NCBI GenBank assembly: GCA_046727855.1
Contig: JBKPDL010000041.1
Location: 1 to 25,695 of the forward strand
Source: DASPWV01 sp046727855
GTDB taxonomy: Bacteria > Acidobacteriota > Vicinamibacteria > Vicinamibacterales > UBA2999
Direction: 5' to 3'
DNA length: 25,695 nt
How positions within the stretch are numbered: position 1 is the first letter of the stretch; each line of letters starts with the position of its first letter. The translations under genes and the position numbers were made by a program. Below the pieces are notes generated by a model. The model saw only the letters and a list, made by a program, of their open reading frames with translations. It made no database searches and was not told the origin of the DNA. Of this stretch, positions 6,695-14,623 are shown piece by piece.

Positions 6695-8224
6695 ATGGAT
6701 AGGCCCGGAGGGGCGCGCCTTGCCGCACTGGCCGAATTCAGCAGCAATGCGGTGATGCTCGTCGACGGCGACGCCGTGATCGCATGGGCGAGTCCGTCAA
6801 CGCGCGACGTTCTCGGCTACGCGTCCGATGTGCTGGTCGGCACACGCGCGCGCGATCTGATCGTCCCCGAGGATCTCGAAGCGTGGCACGCCATCATTGA
6901 ACAGTCGCTCGAACAGCCCGGCACTGCTGTTGGTGGAACCGTGAGGTGCCGGCATGGGGATGGATCCGCGCGCTGGGTACTGGGCGTGGTTCGGAATCTT
7001 CTCAACGAGCCGCGCGTGGCCGGCTTGCTCCTGTCGTTTACCGACGTCACACCTTCGCGTGAGATCGAAGCCGCTCTGCAGGACAGCGAAGATCGCTTTC
7101 GGCAGTTCTTCGAAGGCGCCGCCGACGTGATGTTCGAAACCGATGAGGAAGGCTATTTCCGATTCGTCAACCCCGCCGCCACGCGCCTGTTCGGCTACGA
7201 CGCTCACGAGATCCTCGGACGGCGCTTCACCGAGTTCATTCGCGACGATCATCGCCGGCGCATCTTCGACCATTACCGCAACCAGGCGGATCGACGCGAG
7301 CGGGCGTCGTACGTCGAGTTCCCCGCGCTTGCCAAGAACCGCGCCGAGATCTGGGTCGGGCAGAACGCATGGCTGGTCGTGGACGCCCGTGGTCGATTCC
7401 GTGGAATGCGTGCCGTCGCGCGCGACATCACGGATCGGCTGCGGCTGGATGAGCGCCTGCGTGACGCGCAGAAGATGGAGGCGGTCGGACGGCTGGCGGG
7501 CGGAATCGCGCACGACTTCAACAATCTGCTTGCCGCAATTCGCGGCAATGCCGAGCTGATGGCGCACCGTATTCCAGGTGACGCGCTGCTCGCCGCGGAG
7601 CTGAACGAGATTCTGCACGCCGCCGATCGCGCGGCAACGCTGACGCGTCAACTGCTGGCGTTCAGTCGCAAACAGGAGGTGACCGCGGCGCGCGTGAATC
7701 TGAACGAGCTCGTCGATGACGTCACGCGCATGGCGCGTCGCTTGATTGGTCCCAACGTGCAGTTGCAGGTTCGGCCCGGCAGCACGCTGCGGCCGATCTT
7801 CGCCGACCCGAGTCAGTTGGAGCAGATGCTTTTGAACCTGATTCTCAACGCACGCGACGCACTGCCCGATGGCGGCCGGGTCGTCATTCGCACTACCAAC
7901 GTCACCATTCGCGACGGCTCGGCAGAAGCCGTCAACACCGGGTTGCCGGCCGGACGCTACGTTCTGTTGCAGGTGAGTGATGACGGTGTCGGAATGGATC
8001 AGGCCACGCAGGCGAGAATTTTCGAGCCGTTCTTCACCACCAAGGAGCCCGGACGCGGCACCGGATTAGGCCTGGCGACGGTGTATGGCACTGTCCGGCA
8101 GATGGGCGGCGCGGTGAGCGTCAAGAGCGCAAGAAACCGCGGTGCCACGTTCAGCATTCACATCCCGGCGGCAGCTGCCGACGAGACTGGCAGCACGAGG
8201 CGATCGGCACAGCAGGAGGTGTAA
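6695..8224 (+). CDS. Hybrid-free PAS-PAS sensor histidine kinase
   Basis: A 509-residue cytoplasmic histidine kinase with no transmembrane helix. Residues ~10-120 form one PAS domain and ~130-250 a second (VMFETDEEGYFRFVNPAATRLFGY; ARDITDR at its end). Then comes the HisKA dimerisation domain with the phospho-acceptor His273 in GGIAHDFNNLLA, and a HATPase_c domain with N-box NLILNARDA (~381-389), G1 DDGVGM (429-434), F-box FEPFFTTK and G2 GTGLGL (455-460). The AHDFNN H-box places it in the NtrB-like/HPK4 group. There is no receiver domain and no response regulator gene in the window, so it is an orphan here. Its stop overlaps the next start (TAATG), implying co-expression with the dehydrogenase. 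Confidence 0.95.
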   Translation: MDRPGGARLAALAEFSSNAVMLVDGDAVIAWASPSTRDVLGYASDVLVGTRARDLIVPEDLEAWHAIIEQSLEQPGTAVGGTVRCRHGDGSARWVLGVVRNLLNEPRVAGLLLSFTDVTPSREIEAALQDSEDRFRQFFEGAADVMFETDEEGYFRFVNPAATRLFGYDAHEILGRRFTEFIRDDHRRRIFDHYRNQADRRERASYVEFPALAKNRAEIWVGQNAWLVVDARGRFRGMRAVARDITDRLRLDERLRDAQKMEAVGRLAGGIAHDFNNLLAAIRGNAELMAHRIPGDALLAAELNEILHAADRAATLTRQLLAFSRKQEVTAARVNLNELVDDVTRMARRLIGPNVQLQVRPGSTLRPIFADPSQLEQMLLNLILNARDALPDGGRVVIRTTNVTIRDGSAEAVNTGLPAGRYVLLQVSDDGVGMDQATQARIFEPFFTTKEPGRGTGLGLATVYGTVRQMGGAVSVKSARNRGATFSIHIPAAAADETGSTRRSAQQEV

Positions 8225-9243
8225 TGCGGAAGTCGGTCGTGCTCATAACCGGCGCCGGCGGTGAAATTGGCCATGGACTCATTTCCCGGCTCGCGCAAGT
8301 CGGTCGCGAGTCGGTCGTGACGCTCGATCTCAATCCGTTGGAACCGGCGCAGGCGAAAATGGTGCTGCGCGAGTTCACCGGTTCCATTACCGATGCGCGA
8401 TTGCTCGATCGGTTGTTGTCGGAGTTCGAGATCTCCACCGTGTTTCATCTCGCTGCGCTCCTCTCGACGCGATCGGAGTTCACGCCGACCACTGCACACC
8501 AGGTGAACGTCGAAGGCACGCTCAATCTGCTCGAGTTCGCGCAACGCGAGGCCGAGTCGCACGGCAGGCCAGTCACGTTTTTATATCCTTCGTCGATTGC
8601 GGCGTACGGTTTGCCTGACCTCGAAAGCAAACGGCGCGCAGGCCGCGTCAAGGAGGACGACTTCAATACCCCGACGACGATGTACGGGTGCAACAAGCTG
8701 TATTGCGAGCACCTTGGCCGATACTACGCGCGCTTTTACAAGCAACTTGCCGCTGAAACCCACAGCGGTCGCGTGGACTTTCGCACGGTGCGATTCCCGG
8801 GATTGATTTCGCCCGTGACGGTACCGTCGGGCGGGACTTCGGACTACGCCCCGGAGATGATTCACGCCGCAGCGAAAGGGGAGCCGTACGCGTGTTTTGT
8901 CCGGCCGGACACGCGTATCCCGTTCATGGCCATGCCCGACGGCGTCGACGCGCTGCTGACAATCGCCGCCGTCGATCGGAGCCGGTTGTCGCGAACGGCG
9001 TACAATCTGGGCGCGTTCAATCCGTCGGCCGAAGAAATTCGCGCCGAGGTCGTGCGCGCGTTCCCGGATGCGCGGATCACGTGGGCAACCGATACGAAGC
9101 GTCAGCGGATCGTCGATTCCTGGCCGGCGGATGTGGACGATTCGGCGGCGCGGCGCGATTGGGGGTTTGCGCCGCGCTACGATTTCCAAAAGGCGTTCAG
9201 GGATTATCTCATTCCCACGATTACGAAACGATATGCCGCCTAG
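8224..9243 (+). CDS. NAD-dependent SDR, L-threonine 3-dehydrogenase-like (epimerase family)
   Basis: A 339-residue extended short-chain dehydrogenase. The Rossmann motif GAGGEIG is at 10-16, the catalytic Ser at 123/124 in YPSSIAAYG, and Tyr154/Lys158 in YGCNK. The C-terminal half matches the epimerase-like threonine dehydrogenases seen in animals and psychrophilic bacteria: FRTVRFPGLIS, GGTSDYAPEMIHAA, PYACFVRPDTRIPFMAMPD, and SWPADVDDSAARRDWGF. Such enzymes oxidise L-threonine to 2-amino-3-ketobutyrate with NAD+. That substrate is inferred from motif resemblance; other epimerase-family reactions remain possible. The start overlaps the kinase stop by one base, and the next gene begins 11 bp before this stop, so all three are probably one transcript. 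No glycine C-acetyltransferase gene is in view. Confidence 0.85.
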   Translation: MRKSVVLITGAGGEIGHGLISRLAQVGRESVVTLDLNPLEPAQAKMVLREFTGSITDARLLDRLLSEFEISTVFHLAALLSTRSEFTPTTAHQVNVEGTLNLLEFAQREAESHGRPVTFLYPSSIAAYGLPDLESKRRAGRVKEDDFNTPTTMYGCNKLYCEHLGRYYARFYKQLAAETHSGRVDFRTVRFPGLISPVTVPSGGTSDYAPEMIHAAAKGEPYACFVRPDTRIPFMAMPDGVDALLTIAAVDRSRLSRTAYNLGAFNPSAEEIRAEVVRAFPDARITWATDTKRQRIVDSWPADVDDSAARRDWGFAPRYDFQKAFRDYLIPTITKRYAA

Positions 9244-10534
9244 AACTGTCGTGGTCGCGCTAGTGCTGTCGCTCCAGCCCATGATTCAGACGCCGCCGGA
9301 TCCTTTGCAAGATGGTGCCGAGCGCTACGTGAAGCTGGTGCTCGCCGTCGGATTGCACGACAGCGATTATGTGGACGCGTATTACGGTCCGGCCGAATGG
9401 CGATCGCAGGTGCAAACGGAAAAGCCGTCGCTCGCCGAGATCGACAAGCGTGCCGAGGTGCTCATCGCGGAAGTGGCCAAAGCGCCCCTCGTGGCGCCTG
9501 TGAAAGCGGATACCGAATTGTGGAAGCTGCGGCTGCAGTATCTTGATCGTCAGCTCTCGGCTCTCCGCGCGCGCGTTGCGATGCTGCAGGGCAAACGCTT
9601 GACCTTCGACGAGGAATCGCGAGCGCTCTACGACGCCGTGGCGCCTCGCTATCGGGAAGCGGATTTCGAAGCCGCGCTCGCCAAGCTCGAAGCCAAGCTT
9701 CCGGGCCAGGCTCCACTCATTCAGCGCTACGAGAAGTTCAAACAGGCGTTCGTCATTCCGCGCGATCGCCTCGATTTGGTCTTCCAAGCGGCGATTCGAG
9801 CCTGCCGCGATCGCACCGCCGCGGCCATCGAGCTTCCGCCCGGCGAGAGCTTCACGGTTGAATACGTCACCAACAAATCGTGGAGCGGCTACAACTGGTA
9901 TCAGGGCAATTACCGGAGCCTGATTCAGGTGAACACGGATCTGCCGATCTACATCGATCGCGCCGTTGACCTTGCGTGTCACGAAGGCTATCCCGGACAT
10001 CACGTCTACAACGCGCTGCTCGAGAAGAATCTCGTGCGCGATCGCCAGTGGGTGGAGTTCACCGTGTATCCGTTGTTCTCGCCGCAATCGCTGATTGCCG
10101 AAGGAACGGCGAACTACGGAATCGAGGTGGCGTTCGCGAAAGAGGATCGCCTTGCGTTCGAGCGCGACGTGCTCTTCCCGTTGGCGAAGCTCGATGTCGG
10201 CCGGGTGAAGGAGTATTACGACGTGTTTGTGCTCGTCGATCAGTTGTCGTACGCCGGGAACGAAGCCGCGCGACAGTATCTCGACGGTAAGATCGACGCC
10301 AGCGCAGCGGCCGAGTGGCTCGAGCGTTACGCGATGATGCCGCGCCCCCGTGCCGAGCAGCGCGTCAAGTTCTTCGACCAGTACCGCAGCTATGTGATCA
10401 ATTACAACCTCGGCAAGGATCTCGTGCGCGCGTTCATCGAGCGTCGCACGCGCGGCAATGCGGCGCCGGCGCGGAAGTGGCGCGAGTTCGCGGCCCTGCT
10501 CTCGTCCCCGCGACTGCCGAGCGGCCTCAAATAA
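9233..10534 (+). CDS. DUF885-like zinc metallopeptidase (gluzincin type)
   Basis: A 433-residue protein with the DUF885 motif ACHEGYPGHH at 249-257: two metal-binding His and the catalytic Glu251, in an HE-x4-HH arrangement. A downstream E290 in AEGTANYGIE is the likely third ligand. Members are thought to be peptidases, but most are uncharacterised. The first ~20 residues (RTVVVALVLSLQ) are hydrophobic and could be a short signal peptide or anchor, although no clear cleavage site is seen. The length is somewhat shorter than the ~550-600 residue full-length DUF885 proteins, so it may be a compact subfamily. The start lies within the dehydrogenase gene (11-bp overlap) and the stop overlaps the next start as TAATG. 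Confidence 0.85.
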   Translation: MPPRTVVVALVLSLQPMIQTPPDPLQDGAERYVKLVLAVGLHDSDYVDAYYGPAEWRSQVQTEKPSLAEIDKRAEVLIAEVAKAPLVAPVKADTELWKLRLQYLDRQLSALRARVAMLQGKRLTFDEESRALYDAVAPRYREADFEAALAKLEAKLPGQAPLIQRYEKFKQAFVIPRDRLDLVFQAAIRACRDRTAAAIELPPGESFTVEYVTNKSWSGYNWYQGNYRSLIQVNTDLPIYIDRAVDLACHEGYPGHHVYNALLEKNLVRDRQWVEFTVYPLFSPQSLIAEGTANYGIEVAFAKEDRLAFERDVLFPLAKLDVGRVKEYYDVFVLVDQLSYAGNEAARQYLDGKIDASAAAEWLERYAMMPRPRAEQRVKFFDQYRSYVINYNLGKDLVRAFIERRTRGNAAPARKWREFAALLSSPRLPSGLK

Positions 10535-11511
10535 TGCGCGTTGTCGAGATCGCGCGGCCAGGTCCTCCCGACGTTCTTCGCATCGCGGAGCGGCCAAGGC
10601 CATCGCCGGGTCCTGGCGAAGTGTTGATCAAGGTGGTGGCGGCCGGCGTCAATCGTCCCGACGTGCTGCAGCGGCTGGGGAAATACCCGCCGCCGCCAGG
10701 CGCGTCCGACATTCCTGGACTCGAAGTATCGGGCCACATCGAGGAACGCGGCGACGGCGTTGTCCAGTGGCGGCCCGGCGACGCCGTGTGCGCGCTCGTT
10801 GCCGGCGGCGGTTATGCCGAGTACTGCGTTGCCCCGCAAGCGCAATGTTTGCGGCCGCCCGATGCGGTGTCACTGATCGAAGCGGCCGGCATACCCGAAA
10901 CGTTTTTCACCGTGTGGAGCAACGTGTTCGAGCGCGGCCGCCTGCAGCGCAACGAAACGATTCTGATACATGGTGGATCGAGCGGTATCGGCACTACCGC
11001 GATTCAACTCGCGGCCGCGTTCGGGGCGCGCGTGTTTACGACGGCGGGCACCGAGGAAAAGTGTGAGGCGTGCCTCAGGCTTGGCGCAGAACTCGCTGTG
11101 AACTATCGCAGCACTGACTGGGTCGCCGCCTGTAAGGAAGCAACAAGCGGACGCGGTGTGGATGTCATTCTTGACATGGTGGGTGGCGATTACGTCACCA
11201 GGAACCTCGATCTCCTTGCCGTTGAAGGCCGTCTCGTGCAGATCGCGTTCCTCAAGACGTCGAAGGTCGAGTTGGATCTGATGCAAGTGATGCGGCGGCG
11301 GTTGACGATCACAGGGTCGACGCTGCGGCCGCGGTCGCCGGAGGAGAAGGGGCAGATCGCGCGGGCCCTGGAGCAAAAAGTGTGGCCGCTCATCGAGGAC
11401 GGCCGCGTGAAGCCGATCGTGCACGCGCGGTTTCCACTGGAGCGCACGGCGGATGCGCATGCCATGATGGAAGCGGGCGAGCATATCGGCAAGATTCTGC
11501 TCGTCGTATAA
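10534..11511 (+). CDS. NADPH:quinone oxidoreductase, zinc-independent MDR (PIG3-like)
   Basis: A 325-residue medium-chain dehydrogenase/reductase of the quinone oxidoreductase group, which reduces quinones or other electrophilic carbonyls with NADPH in the cytoplasm. Diagnostic segments are AAGVNRPDVLQRLGKYPPPPGAS, PGLEVSGHIEERG, the Rossmann loop HGGSSGIGTTAIQLA (146-160), and the C-terminal VKPIVHARFPLERTADAHAMMEAGEHIGKILL. The zinc-ligand residues of alcohol dehydrogenases are absent. It matches the TP53I3/PIG3-like subgroup in length and motif order. The start is set by the TAATG overlap with the DUF885 gene. It is the last gene of the overlapping unit that begins with the kinase. Confidence 0.93.
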   Translation: MRVVEIARPGPPDVLRIAERPRPSPGPGEVLIKVVAAGVNRPDVLQRLGKYPPPPGASDIPGLEVSGHIEERGDGVVQWRPGDAVCALVAGGGYAEYCVAPQAQCLRPPDAVSLIEAAGIPETFFTVWSNVFERGRLQRNETILIHGGSSGIGTTAIQLAAAFGARVFTTAGTEEKCEACLRLGAELAVNYRSTDWVAACKEATSGRGVDVILDMVGGDYVTRNLDLLAVEGRLVQIAFLKTSKVELDLMQVMRRRLTITGSTLRPRSPEEKGQIARALEQKVWPLIEDGRVKPIVHARFPLERTADAHAMMEAGEHIGKILLVV

Positions 11512-11528
11512 CGCATGCCTGCGCAGGT

Positions 11529-11783
11529 TCCGCGATGAGCCGCCCCCAGTTCGGGCTTGTAAGCCGAGTCGAGCGCGGCGCGGACCGCTTCGGTTGTCAT
11601 CATCCCGGCCGCACGGTGATCCGGATGCCCGTTGTACCCGCCGGCCGGATCGAACGTGAGCACGAGGTCCGGCCTCCCACCTCTGATGCGCTCGACGAGG
11701 CGATCGATAATGCCGCGCCCAGGAACGTGATCAAGTCCACCGTCGGGGTACTCCCAGAGGCCGTGGCCCGGGACTATCCTCTG
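11529..11783 (-). pseudogene. Relic of a PIG-L/LmbE-family deacetylase
   Basis: The minus strand reads without interruption through GHGLWEYPDGGLDHVPGR, then RPDLVLTFDPAGGYNGHPDH and AVRAALDSAYKPELGAAHRG. This is the central part of a PIG-L (LmbE) zinc deacetylase, including the GHPDH metal motif. The N-terminal AHPDDE motif is absent: homology stops where the yjbQ start region begins. The C-terminus also breaks off, near the end of the quinone oxidoreductase gene. It is therefore truncated at both ends, with no credible start codon before GTG 11663. It lies between two plus-strand genes and seems to be a remnant whose 5' part was replaced when yjbQ arrived, or lost by deletion. Confidence 0.8.
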
Positions 11784-11788
11784 TTGCG

Positions 11789-12205
11789 ATGGTCATCACC
11801 CACACGCATCAGGTGTCCACGAAGGGTCAGGGCGACGCGCACGATGTCACGCCAGCTGTGACGCGTGCGCTAACGCAGTCGGGTGTGCGCAACGGCATCG
11901 CAACCGTGTTTGTGGTTGGATCGACCGCCGCGCTCACGACGATCGAATTCGAGCCGGGCGCCGTCCACGACTTCAGCGCGCTGTTCGAGTCGCTTGCACC
12001 TCGGGACGCCGAGTATCGGCATCACCTGCGCTGGGGCGACGACAACGGATCGAGCCACGTGCGCGCGGCGCTGCTCGGTCCGTCGCTGACGATTCCGTTC
12101 AAAGACGGTGAGCTGATGCTCGGAACCTGGCAACAAATCGCGCTCTTCGAATTTGACACGCGCCCCCGCGATCGGGAGATCGTCGTGCAGATAGTGGGCG
12201 AATGA
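11789..12205 (+). CDS. yjbQ: YjbQ family (UPF0047) secondary thiamine-phosphate synthase-like protein
   Basis: A 138-residue single-domain protein matching the UPF0047/YjbQ family from end to end: VSTKGQGDAHDVTPAVTRAL, GIATVFVVGSTAALTTIEFEPG, the His-rich segment YRHHLRWGDDNGSSHVRAALLGPSLTIPF, and GTWQQIALFEFDTRPRDREIVVQIVG. Some family members have weak thiamine-phosphate synthase activity in vitro; the physiological role is unclear. The conserved His and Asp residues of the putative active site are present. The start ATG is preceded by TATCCT eight bases upstream and no ribosome binding site, so it could be leaderless. The 5' end abuts the PIG-L relic on the opposite strand. Confidence 0.92.
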   Translation: MVITHTHQVSTKGQGDAHDVTPAVTRALTQSGVRNGIATVFVVGSTAALTTIEFEPGAVHDFSALFESLAPRDAEYRHHLRWGDDNGSSHVRAALLGPSLTIPFKDGELMLGTWQQIALFEFDTRPRDREIVVQIVGE

Positions 12206-12354
12206 GGCTCTTCCGCGGTCCGGCTAAACTACGGGCGAGAGGCGCCCATGGACCAGCTCACCGCGAGGTGAGAAAAGGGGGCTGAGCGCCGCGGCCCTAT
12301 CCTGCTGGCGAGCCGCATCGCCACGAGTGCGTCGCCGCGAAATGCTCTGTCGTC

Positions 12355-12723
12355 ATGTCTGGCTTTCTCGCCGATCTCATCGTTATCCTGCACCTCGCGT
12401 TCGTCCTGTTCGTCGTGTTTGGCGGGCTGCTCGTCGCACGCCGGCCGGGGGTGGCATGGCTCCACCTTCCAGCCGCGATTTGGGGCGCGTGGATCGAATT
12501 CGCCGGCTGGGTCTGTCCGTTGACGCCACTCGAGAATTGGCTCCGGCAGCAGGAGGGCGGGACGGTCTACACGACAAGCTTCGTCGAGCATTACTTGGTG
12601 CCCGTCCTCTACCCGGCTGCGCTCTCGCGCGACGTGCAATGGCTGCTGGGCGCGCTCGTTGTCGCAATGAATCTCGCGATCTACATCGTCATTGTGCGCC
12701 GCCGCGCTCGCGTGGCTCATTGA
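12355..12723 (+). CDS. DUF2784 integral membrane protein
   Basis: A 122-residue inner-membrane protein with three or four hydrophobic helices. It matches DUF2784 by its signature: LADLIVILHLAFVLFVVFGG, then WLHLPAAIWGAWIE, CPLTPLENWLRQQEG, and FVEHYLVPVLYP. The function of the family is unknown. Its stop codon lies 7 bp inside the convergent phosphatidyltransferase gene. The 149 bp before it (12206-12354) hold no gene I can support; a TAAACT hexamer at 12225 could be a -10 box. Confidence 0.88.
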   Translation: MSGFLADLIVILHLAFVLFVVFGGLLVARRPGVAWLHLPAAIWGAWIEFAGWVCPLTPLENWLRQQEGGTVYTTSFVEHYLVPVLYPAALSRDVQWLLGALVVAMNLAIYIVIVRRRARVAH

Positions 12724-13394
12724 GCGATGCGCGGCTCGGCGACATACAGTGCGCGTCCGTTCCGGATCGCCGACACCGCAAACGCGATCACTAAAGCTGG
12801 AACGGCGACCGCCGCGCCGACATCGAACAACTTCCACGCCGAGTCGAAGAGATCGACCACAGGCTTCATCAGCGCAACGAGGTTCCCGACGGCGAGCAGG
12901 ATGCGCAGCTCTGTCGGCCCAAAACCGAGAAACGACGTGCGAAACGTGCTGAGACAGTAGGTCGCAAGGAAGATTTCGATCGAGACCAGGAAGTACGCAA
13001 TCAGAAACGCCATTGCCAGTGTCAGCGACATCAGACCGGAGGCCGACATGCCGAGTACGAGCAGCGCAATGCCGGCGCAGTCGAGCACGTGATCGACATA
13101 AAAGCCGTAACGGGGGCGCTGTTGATTGCGCACGCGCGCCACGGTGCCGTCGAGCGAATCGCCGAACCAGTTGATCACCAGACAGAGATTCACCAGATGC
13201 AGCGCGCCCGGCCAGCGGCTCGCCGCGGCGTACGCGGCCGCGGCACCCACCATGGCAAGCGCGGCGAGCGCGGTGAGGTGATCCGAATTGATCGCGCGCG
13301 GCAGCCGCGACGCCAGCCAGACGAGCAGCTGCTTTTCGCGCGCGGCGGTCCAGCCGTTCATCACCCGTGTCGCGTGCACAAATCCCTGAACCAC
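12717..13394 (-). CDS. CDP-alcohol phosphatidyltransferase family membrane protein
   Basis: A 225-residue polytopic membrane enzyme with the full CDP-alcohol phosphatidyltransferase signature, D-x2-D-G-x2-A-R-x9-G-x3-D-x3-D, seen as DSLDGTVAR then GFYVDHVLD. The four Asp residues bind the metal and the CDP moiety. Such enzymes join a CDP-activated lipid to an alcohol (glycerol phosphate, inositol, choline and others) in phospholipid synthesis; the alcohol here is unknown. I choose the GTG at 13394 because AGGAGG lies nine bases ahead. A TTG at 13400, only three bases after that site, would add two residues. The gene is divergent from the MFS gene and overlaps the DUF2784 gene by 7 bp at its end. 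Confidence 0.88.
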   Translation of the reverse strand: MVQGFVHATRVMNGWTAAREKQLLVWLASRLPRAINSDHLTALAALAMVGAAAAYAAASRWPGALHLVNLCLVINWFGDSLDGTVARVRNQQRPRYGFYVDHVLDCAGIALLVLGMSASGLMSLTLAMAFLIAYFLVSIEIFLATYCLSTFRTSFLGFGPTELRILLAVGNLVALMKPVVDLFDSAWKLFDVGAAVAVPALVIAFAVSAIRNGRALYVAEPRIAQ

Positions 13395-13450
13395 TGTCAA
13401 TATCCTCCTGTCAGGGAATGTGCGAGGCCGGATGAATTCGGCTCATCAAG

Positions 13451-13456
13451 TAGAAT
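13451..13456 (+). promoter_or_regulatory. Candidate -10 box TAGAAT before the MFS gene
   Basis: TAGAAT ends 12 bases before the MFS ATG at 13469, in the 74-bp divergent spacer. A transcript starting six or seven bases after it would have only a few untranslated bases and no ribosome binding site. No -35 match is evident. This is the same hexamer and spacing as ahead of the sensor kinase. Confidence 0.3.
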
Positions 13457-13468
13457 CAACGGCTCCGC

Positions 13469-14623
13469 ATGCCATCGCCGGACCGCCTGTTTACCGCACG
13501 TTTCTTTCTGATGTGCGGGTTCAGCTTCACCGTGTTTCTGTCCGCCTTTCAGCTCCTGCCCACGGCGCCGTATCGCATTCTCGATCTCGGTGGCACGCCC
13601 GCGGTTGCCGGCCTGTTTCTCGGATTTCTGACCTACGCATCGGCGTTGAGCGCGCCGCTCACCGGCACGGTTGTCGATCGCGTCGGGCCGCGTCGCGTGA
13701 TGATCACGTCAAGCCTCGCGATCACGGTGTTCTCGCTCGTGTATTCCGCGCTGCCGAACTACGGGATCATGCTCGCGCTGGTCATGGTGCACGGGCTGTT
13801 CTGGTCTGGACTGCTCTCTGCGTCGGCCACTTACGTTACGGCGCTCATTCCAGAGATCCGCAGGGCCGAAGGCATTGGCTATTGGGGGTTGTCTACCGTG
13901 CTCGCCGTGTCGGTTGCGCCCACACTCGGGTTGTGGGTGTACGGCCACGGCGGATGGACGACGATGTGTCTCGAATTGGCGATCCTGAATCTTGTGATGG
14001 CTGCGATCGCGTGGTCGCTGCCGCCCGACACACACGGGAGCAGCCACGGCAAAGTGGCTTTCGAATGGCGCGTTCTCGTGCTGTCGATCACGCTGTTCAT
14101 GTACTCATTTGGCTACGGCGGCCTCACGAGCTTCGTAGCGCTGTACACGGACGTAAACCACGTGACGCCGCGCGGCCTTTATTTCATGGTGTTCTGTTTG
14201 ACCATCGTGCTGACGCGTCCGATTATCGGCCGCGTTGCCGATCGCATTGGCTATCGCCGCGTGTTCATCCCTGCTGTCGCGCTGGTTTCGCTCGGCTTTG
14301 CAGCGCTGGCCGTCGCTGGCACCCGCGGCACGCTGATCGTGTCAGCGTTGATCTTCGGGGTGGGATTCGGCTCCGCGTATCCCGTCTTCCTCGCGCATCT
14401 GTTGAAGCACGTCTCCGAAGAGCGACGCGGCGCCATGTTCGGCAGCATCATCGGCGCGTTCGACACGGGCATCGGCACCGGATCGATCGCCATGGGATCG
14501 ATTGTCGAGCGCTACGGATACCAGGCGGGGTGGGGCACCGCGGCAGCGCTCGCGGCCTGTGCGATTCCGTTCTTCCTCATCACGGAACCGAGGATGATCG
14601 ATGGACTACGTGAATCTCGGTAA
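13469..14623 (+). CDS. Major facilitator superfamily transporter
   Basis: A 384-residue inner-membrane transporter with about 12 hydrophobic helices. The MFS loop 2-3 motif appears as GTVVDRVGPRRVM (66-78), and its repeat in the second half as GRVADRIGYRRVF, indicating the usual 6+6 arrangement. It resembles drug/small-solute secondary exporters of the YfcJ/AraJ-like group, but the substrate is not inferable. The ATG lacks a ribosome binding site and sits just after a TAGAAT box. The stop lies 23 bp inside the following aldo/keto reductase gene, so the two are translated from one message and probably share a physiological role. Confidence 0.92.
   Translation: MPSPDRLFTARFFLMCGFSFTVFLSAFQLLPTAPYRILDLGGTPAVAGLFLGFLTYASALSAPLTGTVVDRVGPRRVMITSSLAITVFSLVYSALPNYGIMLALVMVHGLFWSGLLSASATYVTALIPEIRRAEGIGYWGLSTVLAVSVAPTLGLWVYGHGGWTTMCLELAILNLVMAAIAWSLPPDTHGSSHGKVAFEWRVLVLSITLFMYSFGYGGLTSFVALYTDVNHVTPRGLYFMVFCLTIVLTRPIIGRVADRIGYRRVFIPAVALVSLGFAALAVAGTRGTLIVSALIFGVGFGSAYPVFLAHLLKHVSEERRGAMFGSIIGAFDTGIGTGSIAMGSIVERYGYQAGWGTAAALAACAIPFFLITEPRMIDGLRESR

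Noticed and set aside
9260..10603. 447-residue minus-strand frame
   Set aside because: Antisense to the DUF885 gene with its HEGYPGHH motif; composition is Arg/Glu/His-rich, as expected for a shadow frame in GC-rich DNA.
11529..11663. Intact short PIG-L protein from GTG 11663
   Set aside because: It would lack the N-terminal metal motif and the first half of the fold, so a relic is the better reading.
12248..12271. Seven-codon ORF (MDQLTAR) as a regulatory leader peptide
   Set aside because: No run of regulatory codons, no ribosome binding site and no attenuator-like hairpins; chance is enough.
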